Positions 1 to 6,271 of a stretch of DNA of 9,694 nt are shown one piece after another. A model generated the notes under the pieces. The model saw only the letters and a program-made list of their open reading frames with translations. It was not told where the DNA came from and did not search any database. Source of the DNA: an uncultured Alistipes sp. (GTDB lineage Bacteria; Bacteroidota; Bacteroidia; Bacteroidales; Rikenellaceae); the NCBI GenBank assembly GCA_958449275.1, contig CAUDHE010000086.1, forward strand, positions 1-9,694, in the 5' to 3' direction. Numbering within the stretch: the stretch's first letter is position 1; each line of letters starts with the position of its first letter. The position numbers and the translations under genes were made by a program.

Positions 1-900
1 TCCGTCGGCATCCTCGACACGCACCGTGGAACGGCGCACGGGTGCATAGTTGCCAACCACATTTATCTCGGTGAAACACTTCGTACGGCGTATCACATCC
101 TCGGGACCGCCGTAATCGCCGAACACACACGTGTGCATCAGCCTGGCACGCGCGGCAGGTTGATTGAACCACGCCACGTTGAGTTCGGGCTCGGGTTCGC
201 AGGCTCCGAGGAACGACCACTTGCCGTCGACCCACACCTCGACCCAAGCATGATTGTCGTCGGTATGCGCCCAGCGCGGCGTGTAGACCTGACGCGCGGG
301 AATGCCCACGGCACGCATGGCTGCGACGGTGAACGTCGATTCCTCGCCGCAACGCCCCTCGGCGGTGCGGATCACCGCAAGCGGCGACGAGGTACGGCTG
401 TCGGAGGGTGTGTAGGTAGCCTTCTCGTGGCACCAGTGGTTCACCTCCAGAGCCGCATCGTGCAGCGACATACCCGCCACACGGCTGCGCAGGGTGTCGT
501 AATATATGGTGCGGAACTCGTCAAGACGTTCGTTGTTGACGCGCACGGGCAACACGAAATGGCGGAACAGATCCTCGGGAACGTAACGGCCCCACGGCAT
601 TTCGCGACGGGCGCGGAGCGACATGCGAACGTTGTCCAGAAAAAATTCGCCCTCGTAATCGCCCACGTCGGCCGTACTCATGGCACCGTAAAGAAATTCC
701 ATAGCTTCGCGCTCCTCGACCGACATGTCGCCGTCGAAGACCGAGAACAGACTGCCGTCGGAGAACATGGCCCGTCGGGCTTCGAATTCGTCGTGTATCC
801 CGCGACGCAGATCGCCGTCGGAGATGAAATGACGCGCACAGCCGACTGAAAGTGCGGCCGCCGCCATACAGAACGGGTAAAATAATCTTTTGACGTTCAT
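1..900 (-). CDS. Transglutaminase-like domain lipoprotein (partial, C-terminus outside window)
   Basis: Reading leftwards from the ATG at 900-898 gives 300 codons with no stop, so the gene runs off the window edge. The start is MNVKRLFYPF followed by a short Ala-rich hydrophobic stretch and a lipobox ending at Cys21 (LSVGC), so I predict a signal peptidase II lipoprotein in the cell envelope. Residues about 140-240 form a transglutaminase-like (papain-fold) domain: a helix with HWCHEKATYTPSD (155-167), the nucleophile motif GRCGEES with Cys184, and DDNHAWVEVWVDGKW with His217. The usual Asp of the triad (W-x3-D) is not seen; W228 is followed by SFLG and ACEPEP. From about residue 280 a beta-sandwich seems to begin (STVRVEDADG). 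Similar Bacteroidota proteins are typically much longer, with beta-domains after the catalytic part. Whether it acts as a peptidase, a crosslinker or only a binding fold is unknown. It is divergent from the antiporter gene. Confidence 0.88.
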   Translation of the reverse strand, partial: MNVKRLFYPFCMAAAALSVGCARHFISDGDLRRGIHDEFEARRAMFSDGSLFSVFDGDMSVEEREAMEFLYGAMSTADVGDYEGEFFLDNVRMSLRARREMPWGRYVPEDLFRHFVLPVRVNNERLDEFRTIYYDTLRSRVAGMSLHDAALEVNHWCHEKATYTPSDSRTSSPLAVIRTAEGRCGEESTFTVAAMRAVGIPARQVYTPRWAHTDDNHAWVEVWVDGKWSFLGACEPEPELNVAWFNQPAARARLMHTCVFGDYGGPEDVIRRTKCFTEINVVGNYAPVRRSTVRVEDADG

Positions 901-965
901 TTAGAATGATGTTTTGCCGTAAAATTACAAATAAAAAACTAATTTTACACCGAAAAACATAATTA
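901..965. promoter_or_regulatory. Divergent promoter region (transglutaminase gene / antiporter gene)
   Basis: These 65 A+T-rich bases separate two divergent starts and must hold both promoters or the untranslated leaders. Rightwards there is TTTG at 913-916 and TAATTTTA at 940-947, a near match to TAnnTTTG but with 23 bp spacing, longer than usual. Leftwards, 935-928 read on the minus strand gives TTTATTTG, one base off the -7 consensus, without a clear -33 box. The two would overlap, so the genes could affect each other's expression. This is inference from weak matches. Confidence 0.3.
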
Positions 966-2249
966 ATGAACCGTTCCGAAGGAAACATCGCGGCATTGTT
1001 GCCGCTCGCCGTATTTCTCGGCATCTACCTCGCGGGGTCGCTGCTCGCGAACGATTTCTACAAGATACCCATAGTCACTGCGGCCATGATCGCTTCGGTA
1101 TGCGCCGTAGCCATGACGCGGCACATGCCGCTCGCCGAGAGCACAGGCCACTACTCGCGCGGCGCCACGGACATGAACATCATGCTGATGATCTGGATAT
1201 TCGTACTGGCTGGAGCCTTCGCCGCCTCGACCAAACAGATGGGCGCCGTAGACGCCACGGTAGCTCTCACCATGCGCATCGTCCCCGAACGGTTCCTGCC
1301 TGCGGGCATATTCATCGCGGCGTGTTTCACCTCGATATCGATAGGCACGTCGGTCGGCACCATCGTCGCCCTCGTCCCCATAGCCTCGGCCATAGCCGAC
1401 CGAACGGGATGCAGCGCCCCGTGGATTACGGCCATAGTCGTCGGAGGAGCGTTTTTCGGCGACAACTTGTCGTTCATCTCCGACACCACCATAGCCGCCA
1501 CTCGCACGCAGGGATGCAGCATGCGCGACAAGTTCCGCACCAACCTGCTGATAGTGGCCCCCGCGGCGGCGATAACTCTGTTAATATACGTATTCTCGCA
1601 GAACCACGCCTTGTCGTACGACCATGCCGCCACTGACATACATTGGGCGACAGTATTGCCCTATATGCTCGTACTCGCAGCCGCGATGGCGGGCGTAAAC
1701 GTACTGATCGTACTGACAGCGGGAATAGTGTCGGCCGGATTGATCGGAATAGCGTGCGGAAAGATGACGCCGCTCGACTGGATGTCGACCGTGGGCGAGG
1801 GAATAGGCTCTATGGGCGAACTGATAATCATCACGATGATGGCGGGCGGAATGCTCGAAATGATACGTCTCAACGGAGGCATCGACTACATCATATCGCG
1901 CCTCACGGCACGGATACACAGTCGGCGCGGAGCCGAGGCCGCAATAGCCTCGATAGTGATGTTCGCCGACGTATGCACGGCCAACAATACCGTGGCGATA
2001 CTCTCGTCGGGATCGATAGCACGCAACATCGCCGAGCGTTTCGGCATACCGCCGCGGCGCACGGCCAGTCTGCTCGACACCTTCTCGTGCTTCATGCAGG
2101 GCATACTGCCCTACGGGGCGCAGTTGCTCATGGCAGCGGGACTCGCAGCCGTTTCGCCCGTAGAGATCATATCGTACCTCTACTATCCCATGATAACGGG
2201 ACTCTGCGCCGCGGTCGCCATAATTCTGCAAAGACCGCAATACAGATAA
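966..2249 (+). CDS. NhaC-family Na+/H+ antiporter
   Basis: This is a 427-residue polytopic inner-membrane protein with about ten or more hydrophobic segments. The family signature GDNLSFISDTT is at residues 165-175, preceded by the GTSVGT loop (127-132), both typical of the NhaC group of the ion transporter (IT) superfamily. A second half-motif, ADVCTANNTVAI (335-345), followed by a conserved ARNIAERFGIPPRRTASLLD stretch (352-371) and an LPYGAQLL segment (381-388), fits the internal duplication of this fold. Family members exchange external protons for cytoplasmic Na+, and some relatives exchange organic acids (malate/lactate), so the substrate is not proven. Start ATG 966 has no Shine-Dalgarno sequence, as usual in Bacteroidota. 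The gene appears monocistronic: a structured G+C-rich stretch follows, and the next gene has its own promoter. Ile ATA codons are frequent compared with the downstream lipoprotein gene. The reading frame stays open for 60 codons after the TAA, which I regard as untranslated. Confidence 0.9.
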   Translation: MNRSEGNIAALLPLAVFLGIYLAGSLLANDFYKIPIVTAAMIASVCAVAMTRHMPLAESTGHYSRGATDMNIMLMIWIFVLAGAFAASTKQMGAVDATVALTMRIVPERFLPAGIFIAACFTSISIGTSVGTIVALVPIASAIADRTGCSAPWITAIVVGGAFFGDNLSFISDTTIAATRTQGCSMRDKFRTNLLIVAPAAAITLLIYVFSQNHALSYDHAATDIHWATVLPYMLVLAAAMAGVNVLIVLTAGIVSAGLIGIACGKMTPLDWMSTVGEGIGSMGELIIITMMAGGMLEMIRLNGGIDYIISRLTARIHSRRGAEAAIASIVMFADVCTANNTVAILSSGSIARNIAERFGIPPRRTASLLDTFSCFMQGILPYGAQLLMAAGLAAVSPVEIISYLYYPMITGLCAAVAIILQRPQYR

Positions 2250-2345
2250 TTCGGGCGGCAGCCTGCGGGGCACGCTAACGAGCGAACGCAAGTTGCGGGC
2301 CTCCGCGGGGCGAGGCTGCGGCCCGCGCGACTCCGAAGAGTCGCA
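2250..2345. other. G+C-rich foldable intergenic element; possible interspersed repeat or weak terminator
   Basis: Directly after the antiporter stop lies about 95 bp of very high G+C content, between A+T-rich flanks. It can fold in several ways: a perfect 7-bp stem GCGACTC/GAGTCGC with a CGAA loop (2327-2344); GCGGGCC/GGCCCGC (2295-2301 with 2320-2326); GCCTC/GAGGC (2299-2303 with 2312-2316); and GCAGCCT/AGGCTGC (2258-2264 with 2313-2319). None is followed by a T-run on the plus strand, so it is not a classical intrinsic terminator. It could be a REP-like interspersed repeat, a 3'-end stabilising structure for the antiporter mRNA, or a diverged mobile remnant. No protein product is credible. 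Confidence 0.4.
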
Positions 2346-2392
2346 TCGAACGGGTTTATGAAAGGCAATATCTCACATTTCGGCACGTATAG

Positions 2393-2423
2393 TTTGAAAA
2401 CTATGCAAAAAGACATATATTTG
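2393..2423 (+). promoter_or_regulatory. Bacteroidota-type promoter of the TIM-barrel lipoprotein gene
   Basis: TTTG (2393-2396), a 19-bp spacer and TATATTTG (2416-2423) match the Bacteroidota primary-sigma consensus (TTTG, 19-21 bp, TAnnTTTG) at every defined position. Transcription should begin near 2430, leaving a leader of about 40 A-rich bases before the ATG at 2473. Confidence 0.78.
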
Positions 2424-2472
2424 CCATTATAAAACAACGACACGATTCAAACCAAATAAAAAAATCGAGATT

Positions 2473-3468
2473 ATGAACAAAATTTACAAACTCTTACTGG
2501 CTGCCGCGGCCGTGGTGACACTGGCATCGTGCGGCGGCAACGCAGCCAAGAAAAGCGAGTGCTGCGGCGCATGCAAGGAGAAGCTGCCCGTAGGATTGCA
2601 ACTGTACAGCATCCGCGACGACATGGCGCAGGATTTCAAAGGCACACTTCAGAAGGTGAAAGACATGGGTTACGACGGCGTGGAGTTCGCAGGTCTGTTC
2701 GACAACTCGCCCGAGCAGGTAAAGGCCTGGTGCAAGGAGATCGGCCTGGAGCCTGTTTCGGCACACGTACCTTTGGCCGACATGCTGGCCGACATCGACA
2801 AGGTGATTGCCGACTACAAGGCCATCGGATGCCAGTACATAGTGATCCCCTACGTTACCGAGGAGCGTCGTCCGGGCGGCGATAAGTTCATGCAGATGAT
2901 CGAAGAGATACGTTCGATCGGCGAAAAGACCAAAGCCGCAGGTCTCACGCTGCTCTACCACAACCACGACTTCGAATTCCAAAAGACCGAGAGCGGAGAG
3001 TTCGGCCTCGACTTCCTTTACAGTTCGATTCCCGCCGAGCTGTTGCAGACCGAGCTGGACGAGTGCTGGGTGAAATACTCGGGACAAGATCCCGTGTCAT
3101 ACCTGCACAAATATGCCGGCCGTGCACCCGTAGTGCACCTCAAGGACTACTTCGCCGAGGGCGAGCAGGACGGCGATCCTTATGCGCTCATCGGCCTGAA
3201 CGAGGGCGAGGAGAAGAAGAACACCGCGTTCGAGTTCCGTCCTTTGGGTTGCGGCTTGCAGGATGTTCCGTCGCTCGTGGCGGCAGCCAAGGAGGCAGGC
3301 AGCAAATGGCTCATCGTAGAGCAGGACAACCCCAGCATGGGTAAGACTCCGCTGGAGTGCGTAGCGACCAGCATGGAGTACATGAAATCGATCACTTCGT
3401 GCAAGAAAGCCGAGAACACCGATGCCGAAAAAACCGAGTGCGGCGGCTCATGCTGCTCGAAGAAATAA
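2473..3468 (+). CDS. Sugar phosphate isomerase/epimerase-like TIM-barrel lipoprotein with Cys-rich ends
   Basis: The 331-residue product starts with a lipoprotein signal (MNKIYKLLLA, then VVTLASC; lipid Cys20), so it should be anchored in the envelope. From residue 37 it matches the xylose-isomerase-like / AP endonuclease 2 TIM barrel: GLQLYSIRDD (41-50), YDGVEFAG (67-74), SAHV (96-99), LLYHNHDFEF (160-169), LDECWVKY (195-202), VVHLKD (220-225) and WLIVEQD (279-285). In this superfamily the metal and substrate ligands are Glu, His and Asp at strand ends; E71, H98, H163/H165, H222 and E283 are the likely ones here. Relatives isomerise or epimerise sugars or act on 3-keto-sugars; the substrate here is unknown. 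Odd feature: a Cys cluster after the lipid Cys (C30, C31, C34) and another at the C-terminus (C310, C323, C327, C328). It has its own consensus promoter and a strong terminator, hence monocistronic. Lys and Glu are mostly AAG and GAG, unlike the neighbours, possibly reflecting higher expression. Confidence 0.88.
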   Translation: MNKIYKLLLAAAAVVTLASCGGNAAKKSECCGACKEKLPVGLQLYSIRDDMAQDFKGTLQKVKDMGYDGVEFAGLFDNSPEQVKAWCKEIGLEPVSAHVPLADMLADIDKVIADYKAIGCQYIVIPYVTEERRPGGDKFMQMIEEIRSIGEKTKAAGLTLLYHNHDFEFQKTESGEFGLDFLYSSIPAELLQTELDECWVKYSGQDPVSYLHKYAGRAPVVHLKDYFAEGEQDGDPYALIGLNEGEEKKNTAFEFRPLGCGLQDVPSLVAAAKEAGSKWLIVEQDNPSMGKTPLECVATSMEYMKSITSCKKAENTDAEKTECGGSCCSKK

Positions 3469-3503
3469 CGGCGACAGCGTAAAAACGCGTGTCCCCACAA
3501 AAG

Positions 3504-3533
3504 AAGGTTGTCCAATTACGGGCAACCTTTTTT
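3504..3533 (+). terminator. Intrinsic terminator after the TIM-barrel lipoprotein gene
   Basis: AAGGTTG (3504-3510) pairs with CAACCTT (3523-3529). The stem can be extended by one G-U and two C-G pairs around a 6-base AATTAC loop, and is followed by an unbroken T-run (3528-3533). It begins 36 bp after the stop codon. It separates the lipoprotein gene from the oxidoreductase gene. Confidence 0.9.
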
Positions 3534-3576
3534 AATACTTACGGACATCGGAAATTTCGATTTTTACATAACATTG

Positions 3577-3607
3577 TTTCATATGACCGATTTTTTACAT
3601 ATCTTTA
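3577..3607 (+). promoter_or_regulatory. Probable promoter of the Gfo/Idh/MocA gene
   Basis: TTTC (3577-3580), 19 bp, then TATCTTTA (3600-3607) differs from TTTG-N19-TAnnTTTG by one base in each box. It lies in an A+T-rich stretch after the terminator and would give a leader of roughly 40 bases to the ATG at 3657. It also argues against any start upstream of 3657. Confidence 0.42.
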
Positions 3608-3656
3608 CGGTAATTTGACAACCATTACATTACTAACCCCTAAAAACGAAAACATT

Positions 3657-4970
3657 ATGAGCTCAAAATTATCGCGTTTGGACTTCCTGCGCTATTCGGC
3701 GCTCGGAGCATCAACCTTGATACTGCCTCGCGCGGTATCGGCGGCCGCAGCGCCCAAAAAACCGAAGAAAGGCGACGTAAACGACAAGATAAACATAGGT
3801 TTCATAGGTTTGGGACAGCAGGCGATCCACCTGCTTTCGGGATTCATCACCATACCCGAAGTGCGCGTGATAGCGGGTTGCGACGTGTACGACATCAAGC
3901 GCGACCGCTTCGTAAACCGAGTGAACCAATATTACGGCGAGCACGGAATAAAGAATAAGGTGGACATGTATGTCAAATTCGAGGAGTTGCTCGCACGTCC
4001 CGATATCGATGCCGTAGTCATAGCCACCCCCGACCACCAGCATGCCCGCATCGCCATCGCGGCTTGTAAGGCAGGCAAGGACGTATATCTCGAAAAGCCG
4101 CTCACGTTCACCATCTACGAAGGTCAGCGTCTGATCGAGGCCGTTCGCGCCAACAACCGCATTCTTCAGGTGGGCAGCATGCAGCGTTCGATGGCTGAGT
4201 TCATACACGCGGCCAACATCGTCCGCGAAGGACGTCTGGGCAAAATATCGCTCGTACATGCGCACGTTGGCGACGGTCCCCGTCCCTACACCCTACCTAA
4301 GCAGGAGGTGCCCGCGGGACTGGATTGGGATCTGTGGCTGGGTCCCTTGGCCGACACTTGGCACTACAATCACGAACTCGTGCCCCTGATCACCGAAGAC
4401 GGCGGCGACGAATGCTGGGGAGCATGGCGCTGGTATCAAGGTCTCGGCGGCGGCTACACGACCGACTGGGGCGCGCACATGTTCGACATCGCGCAATGGT
4501 GCATAGGCAAGGACGGATCGGGTCCCGTGGAGATCCTGCCTCCTTCGGCAAGTCTGCACCGCTGTCTGACCTACCGTTACGACAACGGCATAGAGATGAT
4601 ACAGAAAGATTTCGGTTACGGACAAGGCGTGAAGATTCAAGGCGAAAACGGATGGATCAAGGTACGCCGCGGCGGATTCGAAGCCTCGTCGCCTGACATG
4701 ATGCCGAGCGACGTGGATCAAAAGGCCATGTACGAGACCAACGTGCCCCACTACCAGAGCTTCGTGAACAGCATCCGTTCGCGTCGCGATCCGAATGTTC
4801 CCGTAGAGACGGGTCACAGCTCGTGCACGGTATGTACCCTGGGTAACATAGCGTACGAGTTGAACCGTCCGTTGTCGTGGAATCCCATCGTCCAAAAGTT
4901 CATGAACAACGACGACGAGGCTAATTCGAAGCTCCACTACGAGTATCGCAAGCCTTACGAACTGGAATAA
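3657..4970 (+). CDS. Gfo/Idh/MocA family oxidoreductase, exported (Tat-like signal)
   Basis: This 437-residue protein oxidises or reduces a sugar or cyclitol using tightly held NAD(P), judged by family. The Rossmann motif GFIGLG is at 48-53, the acidic strand end GCDVYD at 74-79, and the family motif EKPL at 146-149, whose Lys147 is the usual catalytic Lys. The second conserved site DWGAHMFDI is at 270-278 (D270, H274), and the C-terminal alpha/beta domain ends with GNIAYELNRPLSW. The N-terminus SRLDFLRYSALGAS with a hydrophobic core and an AVSA cleavage site resembles the Tat signals of this subfamily, but the second Arg of the twin pair is Leu. I chose ATG 3657 because the signal peptide begins there. 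An upstream in-frame ATG (3489) would translate through the previous gene's terminator and destroy the signal. Terminators on both sides make it monocistronic. The substrate is unknown; the neighbouring TIM-barrel lipoprotein suggests a sugar. Confidence 0.9.
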   Translation: MSSKLSRLDFLRYSALGASTLILPRAVSAAAAPKKPKKGDVNDKINIGFIGLGQQAIHLLSGFITIPEVRVIAGCDVYDIKRDRFVNRVNQYYGEHGIKNKVDMYVKFEELLARPDIDAVVIATPDHQHARIAIAACKAGKDVYLEKPLTFTIYEGQRLIEAVRANNRILQVGSMQRSMAEFIHAANIVREGRLGKISLVHAHVGDGPRPYTLPKQEVPAGLDWDLWLGPLADTWHYNHELVPLITEDGGDECWGAWRWYQGLGGGYTTDWGAHMFDIAQWCIGKDGSGPVEILPPSASLHRCLTYRYDNGIEMIQKDFGYGQGVKIQGENGWIKVRRGGFEASSPDMMPSDVDQKAMYETNVPHYQSFVNSIRSRRDPNVPVETGHSSCTVCTLGNIAYELNRPLSWNPIVQKFMNNDDEANSKLHYEYRKPYELE

Positions 4971-4996
4971 ATTACGATTCAGCAAAAGCAGTTAAT

Positions 4997-5027
4997 CGCC
5001 GCGCCTCCCACAGAGGTGCGGCGTTTT
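4997..5027 (+). terminator. Intrinsic terminator of the Gfo/Idh/MocA gene
   Basis: An 11-bp stem (CGCCGCGCCTC with GAGGTGCGGCG, one G-U pair) and a CCACA loop, followed by TTTT, start 26 bp after the stop codon. The T-run is short but the stem is very stable. Confidence 0.8.
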
Positions 5028-5119
5028 ACAGTTACGAGGCGAGCCGCCGCGAACGATAAGTCGGACTCAATCTTGCGGCAATGAAACTCGGGCACATCGA
5101 GTCATATTAATTGAAGGTG

Positions 5120-5158
5120 AAAAAAGAGCGCCTCCCGACGATTTGTCGGGAGGCGCTC
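5120..5158 (-). terminator. Intrinsic terminator of the threonine dehydrogenase gene
   Basis: A perfect 14-bp stem, GAGCGCCTCCCGAC with GTCGGGAGGCGCTC, has a 5-base loop (5126-5158). Read on the minus strand it is followed by six T (complement of A5120-5125). It lies 32 bp beyond the gene's stop and faces the opposing oxidoreductase gene. Confidence 0.9.
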
Positions 5159-5190
5159 GCTCTCAAACTATTACTATTATCTTACGTCGA

Positions 5191-6132
5191 TTAAAGATTC
5201 TTGGCTCTGACAGCACGAAGCATATCGTCGGTCATCGACGACAGATCCCACTGCGGCTTCCATCCCCACTCCTCGCGGGCGCAGGTGTCGTCCAACTTGT
5301 TGGGCCAGCTCTCGGCTATGGCCTGCTTCACTGGATTGACATCGTAGACCATACTAAATTCGGGAATACGCTTGCGGATCTCCTCGAAGATCATGTCGGG
5401 CGTAAAACTCATCGAGGCGATGTTGAAACTGTTGCGATGGCGCAACTTAGCGGGATCGGCCTCCATCAGCTCGACCATCGCACGCAATGCATCGGGCATA
5501 TACATCATATCCATGTAAACGTCGCGCACGGGGCAAACGAACTTCTCGCCCTTCACGGCCGAATAGTATATCTCCACGGCATAATCGGTCGTACCGCCGC
5601 CGGGAAGAGTAACATTCGATATGATACCGGGGAATCGTACCGAACGGGTATCCACGCCGAAACGGGTGTGGTAGTAGTTGGACAACAATTCGCCCGTCAC
5701 CTTGCATACTCCGTAAACGGTATCGGGCTGCATCACCACATCCTGAGGGGTGTTGTCGCGCGGAAAATCGCCGCCGAAAGCACCGATCGAGCTGGGAGTG
5801 AACAGTGCGCAACCGTACTGACGCGCTATCTCGAGCGAATTGGTCAACGCACCGATGTTGATCTTCCATGCCAGCGTGGGATTCTTCTCGCCCGTAGCCG
5901 ACAGCAACGCCACCAGATTGAAGATCGAATCGATGCCGTACTTATGCACCAACGCCGCGTATCGCTCCGCGTCGAGCGCATCGAGCTGTTCGAACGGACC
6001 GTCGGCAGCCAACTTCTCCGACGGTTTCAAATCGGCGGCAACAACGTTGGCACCGCCGTAAATCCCACGCAGACTGGTTACCAATTCGGAACCGATCTGA
6101 CCTCCTGCACCTACAATAAGTATCTTTTTCAT
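5191..6132 (-). CDS. NAD-dependent epimerase/dehydratase family protein, probable SDR-type L-threonine 3-dehydrogenase
   Basis: The 313-residue product is an extended short-chain dehydrogenase. The NAD site GAGGQIG is at 8-14, the acidic AADLKP at 33-37 favours NAD over NADP, and the Ser of the catalytic set lies in TPSSIGAFG (112-120). The YxxxK pair is Y140 and K144. The stretches PGIIS (168-172), GGGTTDYA (178-185) and MDMMYMPDA (207-215) are typical of the bacterial GalE-like threonine dehydrogenases, not of GalE itself. The reaction is L-threonine + NAD+ to 2-amino-3-ketobutyrate + NADH in the cytoplasm, normally followed by glycine C-acetyltransferase (Kbl) giving glycine and acetyl-CoA. 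It is unrelated to the zinc-dependent E. coli Tdh. No kbl gene is adjacent. The gene is alone between terminators. Upstream, TACCTTTA on the minus strand (6163-6156) resembles a -7 box, without a good -33 box. Confidence 0.87.
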   Translation of the reverse strand: MKKILIVGAGGQIGSELVTSLRGIYGGANVVAADLKPSEKLAADGPFEQLDALDAERYAALVHKYGIDSIFNLVALLSATGEKNPTLAWKINIGALTNSLEIARQYGCALFTPSSIGAFGGDFPRDNTPQDVVMQPDTVYGVCKVTGELLSNYYHTRFGVDTRSVRFPGIISNVTLPGGGTTDYAVEIYYSAVKGEKFVCPVRDVYMDMMYMPDALRAMVELMEADPAKLRHRNSFNIASMSFTPDMIFEEIRKRIPEFSMVYDVNPVKQAIAESWPNKLDDTCAREEWGWKPQWDLSSMTDDMLRAVRAKNL

Positions 6133-6219
6133 AAGAAACGTTTACAAATCGACCGTAAAGGTAACGCTTTTTATTAAAATTCGTTAGCGAAATGTTCGTT
6201 TTTTACATTTTTATGCAAG

Positions 6220-6250
6220 AAAAACGGCCGATTCGCAAGCGAATCGGCCG
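6220..6250 (-). terminator. Intrinsic terminator of the cyd operon
   Basis: The perfect inverted repeat CGGCCGATTCGC/GCGAATCGGCCG (6225-6236 with 6239-6250) forms an 11-bp stem with a 4-base loop. On the minus strand it is followed by five T (complement of A6220-6224). It begins 21 bp after the cydB stop. Downstream lies only the leader of the threonine dehydrogenase gene, so it insulates that gene from the cyd transcript. Confidence 0.9.
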
Positions 6251-6271
6251 AAAAAGTCGCACAACGCGACG

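Noticed and set aside
133..849. Open frame of 238 codons on the plus strand
   Set aside because: It is antisense to the transglutaminase-like gene, which has a lipobox and recognisable motifs; this frame's protein looks like no family and is rich in His and Arg, typical of a shadow in G+C-rich DNA.
2327..2344. Hairpin GCGACTC-CGAA-GAGTCGC as an intrinsic terminator for the antiporter gene
   Set aside because: No T-run follows on the plus strand and no equivalent tract exists on the other side; kept only as part of the structured element.
2358..2432. Small plus-strand frame, MKGNISHFGT to the end, 24 codons
   Set aside because: The consensus promoter of the following gene lies within it and there is no support for translation; it may only be part of a repeated intergenic element.
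5143..6177. Open frame of 344 codons on the plus strand
   Set aside because: It fully overlaps the threonine dehydrogenase gene on the other strand, has no recognisable domain and begins inside the minus-strand terminator.
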